Below, in pieces: positions 30,065 to 38,134 of a DNA stretch of 64,000 nt; positions within the stretch are counted from its first letter, which is position 1; each line of letters begins with the position of its first letter. The notes beneath the pieces are model-generated. The model was not told the DNA's origin. It ran no database searches and worked only from the letters and a program-made list of their open reading frames with translations. Source of the stretch: Yoonia sp. I 8.24 (GTDB taxonomy: Bacteria; Pseudomonadota; Alphaproteobacteria; Rhodobacterales; Rhodobacteraceae); NCBI RefSeq assembly GCF_022096995.1, contig NZ_JACXGQ010000007.1, positions 1 through 64,000 of the forward strand. Reading direction: 5' to 3'. A program made the position numbers and the translations under genes.

Positions 30065-30964
30065 TTACGCAGCCGGCGTCAACATGCCCTTTTCTTTGGC
30101 CAATTCCTGCATCTTTTCTTGCAGCTTTTCGAAAGCGCGCACTTCAATCTGGCGAATGCGTTCACGGCTCACGTTATATTGGCCGCTGAGATCTTCAAGC
30201 GTGACGGTTTCATCAGAAAGACGGCGCTGCACGAGAATGTCCTTTTCACGGTCATTCAAGACGTCCATGGCTTCAGCCAAAAGCGCGCGGCGCACGTCCA
30301 TTTCATCGTGCTCTTCGTAATCGCCAGCAGTATTCGCGCTCTCATCCTCGAGCCAGTCCTGCCATTGCATCGTGCCTTCGCCGTCAGAACCGACCTGCGC
30401 GTTCAGCGACGCATCCCCGCCAGACATCCGGCGGTTCATCGAAATGACTTCGGTTTCGGTCACGCCAAGATCATTGGCAATGCGGGCCACGTTTTCAGGG
30501 CGCAAATCGCCCTCTTCCAGCGCGCCAATCCGGTTCTTTGCCTTGCGCAGGTTAAAGAACAGCTTTTTCTGCGCCGAAGTCGTGCCAAGTTTCACCAGCG
30601 ACCATGACCGCAGGATGTATTCTTGGATCGATGCACGGATCCACCACATGGCATAGGTCGCCAGACGGAATCCTTTTTCAGGATCAAACCGTTTTACGGC
30701 CTGCATCAAGCCCACGTTCGCTTCCGAGATCACTTCGGCCTGCGGAAGCCCGTAGCCCCGGTAGCCCATCGCGATTTTTGCGGCGAGCCGCAGGTGCGAT
30801 GTGACCATCTTATGCGCCGCATCGGTGTCTTCATGATCCACCCAGCGCTTGGCCAGCATGTATTCTTCCTCAGGCTCCAGCATCGGGAACTTGCGGATAT
30901 CTTGCATATAACGGTTCAGACCACCCTCTGGGGTTGGTGCTGGTAAATTCTTATAGTTGCTCAC
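30065..30964 (-). CDS. rpoH: Heat-shock sigma factor RpoH (sigma-32)
   Basis: 299 residues. Region 2 has AKIAMGYRGYGLP and FRLATYAMWWIRASIQEYI with the RpoH box QKKLFFNLRK just after it. Region 4.2 is the helix-turn-helix [16 protein letters not shown]. The start is GTG 30964 with AGGAGGG eight to nine bases upstream. It directs RNA polymerase to heat-shock promoters. Many Rhodobacterales carry two rpoH genes; this window does not show whether that holds here. Confidence 0.96.
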   Translation of the reverse strand: MSNYKNLPAPTPEGGLNRYMQDIRKFPMLEPEEEYMLAKRWVDHEDTDAAHKMVTSHLRLAAKIAMGYRGYGLPQAEVISEANVGLMQAVKRFDPEKGFRLATYAMWWIRASIQEYILRSWSLVKLGTTSAQKKLFFNLRKAKNRIGALEEGDLRPENVARIANDLGVTETEVISMNRRMSGGDASLNAQVGSDGEGTMQWQDWLEDESANTAGDYEEHDEMDVRRALLAEAMDVLNDREKDILVQRRLSDETVTLEDLSGQYNVSRERIRQIEVRAFEKLQEKMQELAKEKGMLTPAA

Positions 30965-30999
30965 TGTCGTGCCCTCCTATGTTTAAAGGCTTAACATGG

Positions 31000-31029
31000 A
31001 TATGGTGACGCTAACATTGCGTTTCAAGG
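31000..31029 (-). promoter_or_regulatory. Candidate rpoH promoter resembling a sigma-32 site
   Basis: On the minus strand CTTGAAA is followed after 16 bases by CCATAT, close to the RpoH consensus (CTTGAAA, spacer, CCCCATNT). TTGAAA with a 17-bp spacer also fits a housekeeping -35. The -10 is about 35 bases upstream of the rpoH start. Confidence 0.45.
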
Positions 31030-31123
31030 CTAAATACTAACTTTTCGTAAATTCAATATGAACCGAGCAGTTCAGCAGCGCGAGGGGAAATGCTGTGCGT
31101 TCACGCACATGGGATCGAATATT

Positions 31124-32152
31124 TCAGACCTCACCACCCAAATCGCGCAGTAAACCCTGCATATCATCAGGCAATGCCGCCTCAAATTCCATGAATTCAT
31201 CTGTGACGGGGTGGGTGAAACCCAACGTCGCCGCGTGCAACGCTTGTCTCGAAAACGCAGACACCGCTGCAACACCCTGTTCGCCGACCGCCTTTGGTGA
31301 CAATTTACGTCGCCCGCCATAAACTGGGTCGCCGATCAATGAGTGCCCACAATGCGCCATATGCACGCGAATCTGATGGGTGCGCCCCGTTTCCAGCCAG
31401 CATTCAATCAGTGCTGCACAGGGCGGCATACCCAGCGGCTGTAAAATGCGCGACCGCGTGACCGCATGGCGCCCTGTCGTGAATGAGACAGCTTGGCGCT
31501 GGCGGTCCGTTTTATGACGCCCCAGGAAGGTCTGGACCTTCAGGATATTGCCCGGCTCAAACGAGGTGCCCTTGATGCCGCGCAGGCGTGGATCATTGGC
31601 GTCTGGGACACCGTAACATATGGCCAGATAACGGCGTTCAACCGTGTGGGCGGCGAACTGCGCGGCCAAATGGTGATGCGCGCGGTCAGATTTCGCCGCA
31701 ACCAGCAGCCCGGTGGTCTCTTTATCAATGCGGTGCACAACACCGGGGCGTTTCATCCCGCCGACACCCGATAGGCTGTCACCACAATGATGGATCAGCG
31801 CATTCACCAGCGTGCCGCCGGGTGTGCCGGGCGCGGGGTGCACGACCATGCCACTGGGTTTATTGACGACAATCAGATCATCATCTTCAAAAACGACCTC
31901 AAGCGGGATGTCCTCGCCCACGATATGGCTATCTTGGGCGACCTCGACCGTCACAGCAATCTGCGCGCCCTCAGTCACACGATGACGCGGGTCTGTAATG
32001 ACAACGCTATCAACTGTGACTGCCCCCTTTTCGATCAGCTTAGCCAAGCGTGACCGGCTAAGCGATGCATCTTCCGGCACATCACGCCCCAAAGCCTTGT
32101 CCAACCGCGGCGGCGGGGCCGCTTGGATCACAAAGGAAATCACTTCAGACAT
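31124..32152 (-). CDS. rluD: RluA/RluD-family 23S rRNA pseudouridine synthase
   Basis: 342 residues from ATG 32152. An S4 RNA-binding domain comes first (RLDKALGRDVPEDASLSRSR), then the pseudouridine synthase domain with the catalytic Asp in VVHRIDKETTGLL and the downstream GRTHQIRVHMAHCGH. RluD modifies helix 69 of 23S rRNA; RluC is the other option and the exact target cannot be told. The open frame before 32152 is not typical of the family and I leave it out. Confidence 0.88.
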   Translation of the reverse strand: MSEVISFVIQAAPPPRLDKALGRDVPEDASLSRSRLAKLIEKGAVTVDSVVITDPRHRVTEGAQIAVTVEVAQDSHIVGEDIPLEVVFEDDDLIVVNKPSGMVVHPAPGTPGGTLVNALIHHCGDSLSGVGGMKRPGVVHRIDKETTGLLVAAKSDRAHHHLAAQFAAHTVERRYLAICYGVPDANDPRLRGIKGTSFEPGNILKVQTFLGRHKTDRQRQAVSFTTGRHAVTRSRILQPLGMPPCAALIECWLETGRTHQIRVHMAHCGHSLIGDPVYGGRRKLSPKAVGEQGVAAVSAFSRQALHAATLGFTHPVTDEFMEFEAALPDDMQGLLRDLGGEV

Positions 32153-32408
32153 AGCAAGTCGGCTTTCGCAAAGAATTCGGGCGCCAAAGTACTGGCGGAT
32201 TAGGTTTTGGGGTTTGCGGGATTGGCCAACAAATAGCAAGTCTGCTGGGCGTCGTTCAAATGTAGGGCGTCGCGCATTTCGAGCCAGCGTCGCTATTTTT
32301 CCGGGCTCAATCAACAAACGGCAGCCATCTAAAAATGGGCCCAACTTGTGTTTTCAGAAAGCGTTTCCAATACGGTCGTCTGTCGCAGTGTAGGTTTTCA
32401 GGGCTTGG

Positions 32409-33482
32409 TCACCGTGGAATGCGACTTGCGATCACAGCGCGAAATCGTCTTATCGGACGTTCAAATAGCGCCGCGAATATCAATCCAAAGCCCACAGAGA
32501 CAACCAAAAATAATAGGTCGCGCCAGACTGTTTCGGCTACGATAACAGCATCAATGAAATGCAAGATAGGATAGTGTGTCACATAAATTGAAAAAGTAGC
32601 CCCAGCCCACCACCGGATCTGAGGATGATGCCCCTTATAGGCCATCAAAAGCCGCGCCATGCCCATGATGTGTATACTCGCCAAACCGCCAATCACCCCA
32701 TTCCAGACAAATTCGTCTGAAAAACCAAGCAAACGGCGATCGAGGAAGGGAGAAAAAGTTATCGCAGTAAAGTCAGCTAACATATCTGGCACATTGGCGA
32801 ATTGGCAGACGATATAGGCAAGAGGCGCGCCAAATGCGAATAGCCTTGCTCTGCTTTGGGAAAGCCTTTGAGCGCCACCTGAGGCCAACCAATTCCAAAG
32901 GCAAACGCCCATCATCCAAGCGGGCATCAAGAGCAAAATACGCGGCCCAACCATCCATCCGCAAAGTAAAACCAGCGCTATCCGACGCATACCAGTCAAA
33001 AAGAAGACCAATGCAAAAAGGATGTAGTAAGCAGCTTCATAACTTAAAGACCATAGGGGGCCGTTGCTCCCTAGTCTAATACGCTGCAAGATGTTCCATT
33101 CATTCGACATCGTGAGACCGCGCAACATGAACTCAGTCATTGATGTAGAATTATAAAAGCTGGTGTAAGCTTGCGGGCCGATAACCTTACCGGCTTGATC
33201 AAGCATGAATGTCAGCAATAATGCGGGCAAAAGCGCCGATAGCAGCCGCGTGGCGCGGTTAAAGCTGTAAGTCGATAGCTTTTTGTCACGCTCAGCCGCA
33301 TATGCGATCACAAGGCCCGAAAGCACGAAAAAAACGATAACGCTATCACTGCCCAAGTTGAGCTCGCGGATTATGATGTAGTCGCCGCGGGTAAAACGCG
33401 GGTAAGCGATATGTGAGATAACAACAATAAGCGTCGCCCAAACGCGCAGAACGTCAAGCCATATAGAAAGCCCGGGTGTCAT
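32409..33482 (-). CDS. Acyltransferase 3 family membrane protein
   Basis: 357 residues from ATG 33482, four bases after the stop of the hydroxylase gene. About ten membrane helices. The first holds the conserved His (VVISHIAYPRF), followed by VIVFFVLSGLVIAYA and NRATRLL. Such proteins move O-acyl groups onto sugars of surface polymers or lipids. The tight spacing with the hydroxylase suggests a joint role in modifying an envelope lipid or glycan, which is inference. Confidence 0.85.
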   Translation of the reverse strand: MTPGLSIWLDVLRVWATLIVVISHIAYPRFTRGDYIIIRELNLGSDSVIVFFVLSGLVIAYAAERDKKLSTYSFNRATRLLSALLPALLLTFMLDQAGKVIGPQAYTSFYNSTSMTEFMLRGLTMSNEWNILQRIRLGSNGPLWSLSYEAAYYILFALVFFLTGMRRIALVLLCGWMVGPRILLLMPAWMMGVCLWNWLASGGAQRLSQSRARLFAFGAPLAYIVCQFANVPDMLADFTAITFSPFLDRRLLGFSDEFVWNGVIGGLASIHIMGMARLLMAYKGHHPQIRWWAGATFSIYVTHYPILHFIDAVIVAETVWRDLLFLVVSVGFGLIFAALFERPIRRFRAVIASRIPR

Positions 33483-33486
33483 CGTC

Positions 33487-34470
33487 TTATTGCGGCTTTT
33501 CGACGTCTGGATCGCGTGATGTCCCTGCCCAAAGTGCTTGCCAGCTGTCAATAAATGGATGCAGCAACGCTGAACGCAGATTTGGATAAGGCTGTTCTAT
33601 GCGCTCTCCGTTCATGTCAGATAGCCCAAATGACAGTTTTTCGTATGTTTTCGGAACGTATAAGGTCCCGAAGATCAGATCCCAAATCGCAAAGACTTCG
33701 CCATAGTTTTTATTGTAATGTTTCAGCTCGATCGAGTGGTGAATATGATGTTGAGCCGGAGAAATGAAAACATGCTCTAGGACGCGCCCATAACTCAGCC
33801 AAACGTGGCTGTGGCGTAGATTTGAACCTAAGACATTAAAGATAAAATATCCGGCGTTCACAGTTCCAATCGTAAGTACTTCAATTTTTCCTATAATGAG
33901 AAACAAAATCAGGGCCTGCACTATGCCTACCACAATTGAATAAATCGCACCGCGCACGATCAAAAATACCGGGTGGTTTCTAGTTGCAGTCAAAGGCGTC
34001 ATCACTTCGGCAGAGTGATGAAGGGCATGAAATGGCCATAGAATTGATGTTTCATGATGTAAGCGATGCGCCCAGTATTTGCAAAAATCGAGCGTCAAAA
34101 TCATGATCACAGTCGCAGCGAGCAGTTTCCCAAATGTAGGATCTTCGGGAGCCGTAATTCCATTCGTTAATAATAACAGCCAGTTAAGAACCGTCGCTGT
34201 GACCGTTGGTATCATCGTCAGCGCAACAAAGACCCCGCTTGCAGTCAAGACCATGTTAAAAAAGAAAACTTTGATATCAACGAGGTTCGATTTGTGAAGG
34301 TAGACCTCTTTGGGAAGCAAATATTCTACAAAACTTGTCGAACGGCCGCGAACGACCCATAGGACAGCCACGATCAGTACGGTTATTGCTAGGTACATGA
34401 TTGCCAGCCGAGAATTTAACCCGAAAAAGGTCGCAAGCATCAATGAAAAGAAGTTTTGGAAGAAATCCAC
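33487..34470 (-). CDS. Sterol desaturase / fatty acid hydroxylase superfamily membrane protein
   Basis: 327 residues, four to six membrane helices. The diiron histidine clusters are HRLHHE, HALHHS and HHIHHS, in the order and spacing of the FA_hydroxylase family. It would use O2 to hydroxylate or desaturate a lipid chain. Which lipid is unknown; candidates in related bacteria include ornithine lipids, carotenoids and lipid A chains. It is transcribed away from the DUF4157 gene. Confidence 0.87.
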   Translation of the reverse strand: MDFFQNFFSLMLATFFGLNSRLAIMYLAITVLIVAVLWVVRGRSTSFVEYLLPKEVYLHKSNLVDIKVFFFNMVLTASGVFVALTMIPTVTATVLNWLLLLTNGITAPEDPTFGKLLAATVIMILTLDFCKYWAHRLHHETSILWPFHALHHSAEVMTPLTATRNHPVFLIVRGAIYSIVVGIVQALILFLIIGKIEVLTIGTVNAGYFIFNVLGSNLRHSHVWLSYGRVLEHVFISPAQHHIHHSIELKHYNKNYGEVFAIWDLIFGTLYVPKTYEKLSFGLSDMNGERIEQPYPNLRSALLHPFIDSWQALWAGTSRDPDVEKPQ

Positions 34471-34813
34471 TTTAAACTCATGTTTTGACTTATATTCTCT
34501 TCAAAAAATCAGATAATTGTGTCAAAAAGAGGACTTCAAACAGCGCTGCCTCTGTTCGGGCATTTCACCTATACGGTTTCAAACTGACCAAACATCTCCC
34601 CAAAACCCCGGTGGTTGTTAAAGGTCGTTGCCGAAGACCAGACGCTAGCGCAATCAGGACAAAGTTCGGGTATGCGGGACAAACCTGCCGTTGATGTTTC
34701 TGACATCAGCAGCTGCTTTTCCAGGAAAGGCTATGATTAGCCCGAAATTATATAGGTAGTCCGAGACATCCTATGCTACTAAAAGTTGTGGCCTTCACAG
34801 TGTTGAGGATTGA
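34471..34813. other. 343-bp divergent intergenic region between the hydroxylase and DUF4157 genes
   Basis: No credible gene. A short inverted repeat TGATGT-N5-ACATCA lies near 34692-34708. An AT-rich ATTATATAGG around 34747-34756 could serve as a -10 for the DUF4157 gene. GAGGA precedes the ATG at 34814 by five to six bases. Confidence 0.45.
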
Positions 34814-36667
34814 ATGGGCATCGACAGACATATAAGTCGCAAACCGCACTATGCCGTTGGCCAGCGTAATTCGCAGCCAACCCAGTCTGTATTGCAGCAA
34901 GCCGCCGATGGCAGCCTGCGCGCAAATAGTTTGTCCGCACTGCAGAGCATGGCGGATGGATCTGCGCCGGTCCAACGGTTATCTGACGTTGCGCCAATGG
35001 GTCATTTGGCAGGTAATCAGGTGTCACGGGATCGCACCCACGACACTGGTCTGCCCGATGATCTGAAAGCCGGGATTGAAGATTTGTCGGGAATGTCGAT
35101 GGATCATGTGCGCGTTCACCGGAACTCTGCCAAACCCGCAACGGTGCAAGCATATGCTTATGCGCAAGGTAGCGACATTCACCTTGGACCGGGGCAAGAA
35201 CAACATCTGCCTCATGAGGCGTGGCATGTGGTTCAGCAAGCACAAGGGCGCGTAAAACCAACGCTGCAGTTACAGGGCATTGCCCTGAATGATGATCCCG
35301 GACTTGAAAAAGAGGCGGATGTTATGGGGGGCAGAGCTGCGCAGCTCCGCACCGGCACATCCCTCAGTGCGCTTGGCGCCGGAAAAAATACGCAGGCTGC
35401 ACAGCTGATTGGCCTACATGCCTATCATTCGCAGCCCGTAGCCTATGATCCGACCATTCAAACCATGACGATGCCTGCCGCCGACTACACCCATTGGGGG
35501 CCAATGCTCCAACGACGGCAGATACAGCACGGCGCGGTCCGCGCGGGCAACCAAATGGTGGTCACCCAATTCGCCAAAGCACCGATGCAACTGTTCAGCA
35601 TGCCATCGGCACGAAAACTCACGAGCATACTTCTGATTGGCGAAGGTCTACTAACTGTAGCCGCCGGAATAGGCTCGATGGTTCTGACGTCGGGGATTGG
35701 AATCCTGCCAGGGTTTATGGCTTCCTTGGTCGGCGGTCTCAAAATTTCGCGTGGCATTCTGTTGTGGCCCCAAAAAGACACCGCAGGCAAAGAAATAGAC
35801 GTAGACCCTGCAAGTTTAAAAGCGATTGACGCGATGCGCGCGCTTGAGGCGATCCTTGCGATCACGGGTGGTGCCCTGGCCGGAAACCCCAAAGCGATTG
35901 CCTTCGGTGCCGTCAAAGCACTGCGGGCTCTCCTGACAGCGATTACCGACTATATGGGCGAAGGTTCGAAACACCCGCCGCTGCGCAAAGGCCTGATGTC
36001 ACTTTCGTCGCTGCTGCAATTTGTAGAAGCTGTTCTGGTCGGTAGCATCGGTCTCGACGTAATTGGCAGTGCTGCAGAAGCAACGGGGACCGTCGCTAAA
36101 GGCATGACAGTCGCGGGTGGCGCCATGACCGCTATAGTTGGGGGCTCAAAAGCGGCTCGCAGCGGCGTGCAGGCCGCCGGCGCCTATAATTATCCGGGGA
36201 AATCGCAGGACGACCAGCAGCCAGACAACCAGAACGGACAGGTCGACGGCACCCCTACAGTTGCTCCAGACAGTGTCCATGACGATGTAGAGGCGCCACT
36301 AGACACAGCATCCGTGACTTCAGACACAGCATCCGTGACTTCAGACACCGATCAACCTGCCGTCACGGTAGAGGACGCAGAAGACGCTGTGTCGACGATT
36401 GCACGCGATACAGCCCCAAGGGATTTGCCCGGGCGCGTCTTTGGCGGCATGGCTGCCGAGATTGAGCAAAACATCAATCTTCGCGAAAGGAACGGATCAC
36501 TACCTGCTCCGGAGGCAGATGACCTGCGACATGCGTTCAGGGCGGAAGTTGAGGCGGTTATCATGCATTCAATCGACGTAATTACGCGAAATCCAGATTT
36601 GGCCGAACAGGTTATGCACGCTGGTATCGCGGACATGATTGGAATTCAGTCGCGATATATAAAATGA
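34814..36667 (+). CDS. DUF4157 (eCIS core) protein with HExxH motif and a hydrophobic central domain
   Basis: 617 residues. The head (1-60) has the SALQSMADGSAPVQRL type segment common before DUF4157. The DUF4157 domain (about 78-150) contains GLPDDLKAGIEDLSGMSM, RVHRNS, and the zinc-peptidase-like HEAWH (134-138) followed by LEKEAD (164-169), which may give a third ligand. DUF4157 is the domain most often found in cargo of extracellular contractile injection systems. Residues about 266-312, 340-378 and 396-445 are hydrophobic, Gly/Ala-rich and could insert in membranes. An acidic linker (465-525) with a tandem repeat and a mixed helical tail (530-617) follow. No sheath, tube or baseplate gene is in the window. 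Function is unproven; a toxin or self-processing cargo is an inference. Confidence 0.8.
   Translation: MGIDRHISRKPHYAVGQRNSQPTQSVLQQAADGSLRANSLSALQSMADGSAPVQRLSDVAPMGHLAGNQVSRDRTHDTGLPDDLKAGIEDLSGMSMDHVRVHRNSAKPATVQAYAYAQGSDIHLGPGQEQHLPHEAWHVVQQAQGRVKPTLQLQGIALNDDPGLEKEADVMGGRAAQLRTGTSLSALGAGKNTQAAQLIGLHAYHSQPVAYDPTIQTMTMPAADYTHWGPMLQRRQIQHGAVRAGNQMVVTQFAKAPMQLFSMPSARKLTSILLIGEGLLTVAAGIGSMVLTSGIGILPGFMASLVGGLKISRGILLWPQKDTAGKEIDVDPASLKAIDAMRALEAILAITGGALAGNPKAIAFGAVKALRALLTAITDYMGEGSKHPPLRKGLMSLSSLLQFVEAVLVGSIGLDVIGSAAEATGTVAKGMTVAGGAMTAIVGGSKAARSGVQAAGAYNYPGKSQDDQQPDNQNGQVDGTPTVAPDSVHDDVEAPLDTASVTSDTASVTSDTDQPAVTVEDAEDAVSTIARDTAPRDLPGRVFGGMAAEIEQNINLRERNGSLPAPEADDLRHAFRAEVEAVIMHSIDVITRNPDLAEQVMHAGIADMIGIQSRYIK
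36302..36343 (+). repeat. Perfect 21-bp tandem duplication inside the DUF4157 gene
   Basis: Two identical 21-base units encode DTASVTS twice (residues 497-510), with a third partial GACAC following. The unit length keeps the frame. It lies in the acidic linker before the C-terminal tail. Confidence 0.9.
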
Positions 36668-36970
36668 TCGGGGATTTCCGTCGCGTTTTCGGGCGCGCGT
36701 TTAAGTTGCTTTCATATCTGTAGTCACAGGATTTTTGCGGCCTCATCGATCAGTATTCATTTGCGTCGCTCCGTCCGCTGCCCAAACACCTCGCATCCCG
36801 CGAAACCCAACAGAAGGCCTTCGTGCCTCGTGCGGCATCGGTTGTTTCGGGCTCATTTGAAAGGTTCGCAGTATTCTTCGCGAAAGTCCGGTTTTCCATC
36901 TTCGGGACGTAGATATAGGTAAGGTCAAATTTGACCGTCGCTTCACACCAAAGACTACTTAACGTGAGAG
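36668..36970. other. 303-bp intergenic region between DUF4157 gene and tRNA-His
   Basis: No convincing gene; two overlapping minus-strand frames of 67 and 87 codons lack ribosome sites and family features. It contains a perfect 14-bp palindrome GGTCAAATTTGACC at 36923-36936, about 35 bases from the tRNA 3' end. I found no second copy of the tRNA 3' end that would mark an integrated element. Confidence 0.5.
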
Positions 36971-37047
36971 TGGTACCGCCTCCCCGGCTTGAACGGGGGA
37001 CCCCTGGTTCCACAAACCAGTGCTCTAACCAACTGAGCTAAGGCGGC
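36971..37047 (-). tRNA. tRNA-His (GTG)
   Basis: 77 nt including encoded CCA. All arms fold: acceptor GCCGCCT/AGGCGGT (1:72 is a G-U pair), D stem GCTC/GAGC, anticodon stem CTGGT/ACCAG with loop TTGTGGA and anticodon GTG, 5-nt variable loop, T stem CCCCG/CGGGG with TTCAAGC. The discriminator is A73 and the base before position 1 is T, so no G-1 is encoded; this is the alphaproteobacterial type of tRNA-His. Confidence 0.97.
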
Positions 37048-37187
37048 ATTGCGCGTGATTTAGCGGCAGGTGCGCGCGAATGCAAGACCCTCGTTCAGAA
37101 AACCCGTAACAAAGCGCTCCGTCGCACGACACCCTTGCCAATAGCGCCCGCCCCCTTGTAGGAAACCTCAGCAATAAAGGAAACGTC

Positions 37188-37379
37188 ATGGGTATTAACA
37201 GCGAACGCGACATCGAAGCGAATATGCAAATCGGACCAACTGATCACGGAATGGTACGCATTTTTATCGAGGCGGGCGGCACGGAAATCCCGATGGATTT
37301 TGAACCTGAAGAAGCTGAAGAGATTGCCGAAGAAATTCGCGCCGCCGTCATCGCAGCCCGCGCGATCAAAACGCGCTGA
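37188..37379 (+). CDS. Small acidic protein, probably DUF6324 family
   Basis: 63 residues, starting MGINSERDIEANMQIGPTDH and ending in a helix EPEEAEEIAEEIRAAVIAAR. AAAGGAAA precedes the ATG by five to six bases. The sequence resembles a short protein conserved in Rhodobacterales; the DUF number is from memory and should be treated as tentative. It overlaps the 3' end of mmcB by 14 bases, tail to tail. Confidence 0.75.
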   Translation: MGINSERDIEANMQIGPTDHGMVRIFIEAGGTEIPMDFEPEEAEEIAEEIRAAVIAARAIKTR

Positions 37380-37824
37380 CAAATCCCGGATCCTGCGCCG
37401 CCTGTGCCCGCGTGGCGGCGTGGCGGGCAAATTTTTGTATCATGACCTTGCGACGCGCTGACGCAAGCTTGGCCTCAGGCCCCATGCGAATAATTTCTGC
37501 GCCGTATCCATCTGCGATGATTACCCCAGTGCCATCTGGCAAGAGGTCAGTCTGGAAATCTGTATCAACCGCCCAAAAATACCGGTCGCAATATGCAAGA
37601 TACCCCTGCCATTTTTTATCATTCATGAAATCCGCGCGGCTGGATTTGCATTCAACGATCCATATCTCCCCCTTTGGCCCCAGCGCCATAACATCGACGC
37701 GCAAACCTGACGCGGGCACCAATTCCAACACGCTTACAAAGTCATAGCTGCGCAAATGCCGTGCAACACCGCGTGCCAGCATTTGTCCCGGCATATACTT
37801 GCAAGGCTTGTCTTCTGTGTTCAT
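37366..37824 (-). CDS. mmcB: MmcB-family DNA repair protein
   Basis: 152 residues from ATG 37824. The fold is of the PD-(D/E)xK nuclease type: RVDVMALGPKGEIWIVECK contains the D-x(n)-E-x-K core, with SSRADFMNDKKWQGYL after it. MmcB proteins of alphaproteobacteria belong to the SOS response and act in DNA damage tolerance. A LexA box sits 12 bases upstream of this start, which supports both the start and the identity. The longer open frame to 37905 would run through that operator and is unlikely. Confidence 0.87.
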   Translation of the reverse strand: MNTEDKPCKYMPGQMLARGVARHLRSYDFVSVLELVPASGLRVDVMALGPKGEIWIVECKSSRADFMNDKKWQGYLAYCDRYFWAVDTDFQTDLLPDGTGVIIADGYGAEIIRMGPEAKLASARRKVMIQKFARHAATRAQAAQDPGFVSAF

Positions 37825-37835
37825 GCCGCAAGGGT

Positions 37836-37850
37836 GAACAATAAGTGAAC
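37836..37850 (-). promoter_or_regulatory. LexA (SOS) box of mmcB
   Basis: On the minus strand GTTC-ACTTATT-GTTC, an exact match to the alphaproteobacterial LexA direct repeat GTTC-N7-GTTC, just upstream of the mmcB start. Confidence 0.8.
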
Positions 37851-38134
37851 AAAAATCAATCCTTAAGCTACGCCAATGAGAATCGGACGCCGCGAAGGTT
37901 AACAATCCCTATAAAAACACGGCATTTGCTGGCGAATTCGCATCAAAACGTATTTTATCGTTACGTCACAATAACTAAGCAAGTTTTCGCCAATCAAACA
38001 ACCGAAAGCGCAGCGCACATCGTGACTGAAATAAGGCAAGTGACCTAGGGTAATCTCTAATTTAGACCCCTCAGCGTCACGATTTCGACCAGTTCTTGGG
38101 CAAATATATAACCACAGATTAATAGGAGCCTTTC

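Noticed and set aside
32153-32344. 64-codon N-terminal extension of the pseudouridine synthase
   Set aside because: The family starts with the S4 domain at MSEVISF; the upstream part is unrelated and begins without a ribosome site.
36743-37013. Two minus-strand frames beside tRNA-His
   Set aside because: One runs into the tRNA gene; neither has a ribosome site or recognisable sequence.
36971-37047. Prophage or ICE attachment at tRNA-His
   Set aside because: No integrase gene and no duplicate of the tRNA 3' end found on the left side within 2.5 kb.
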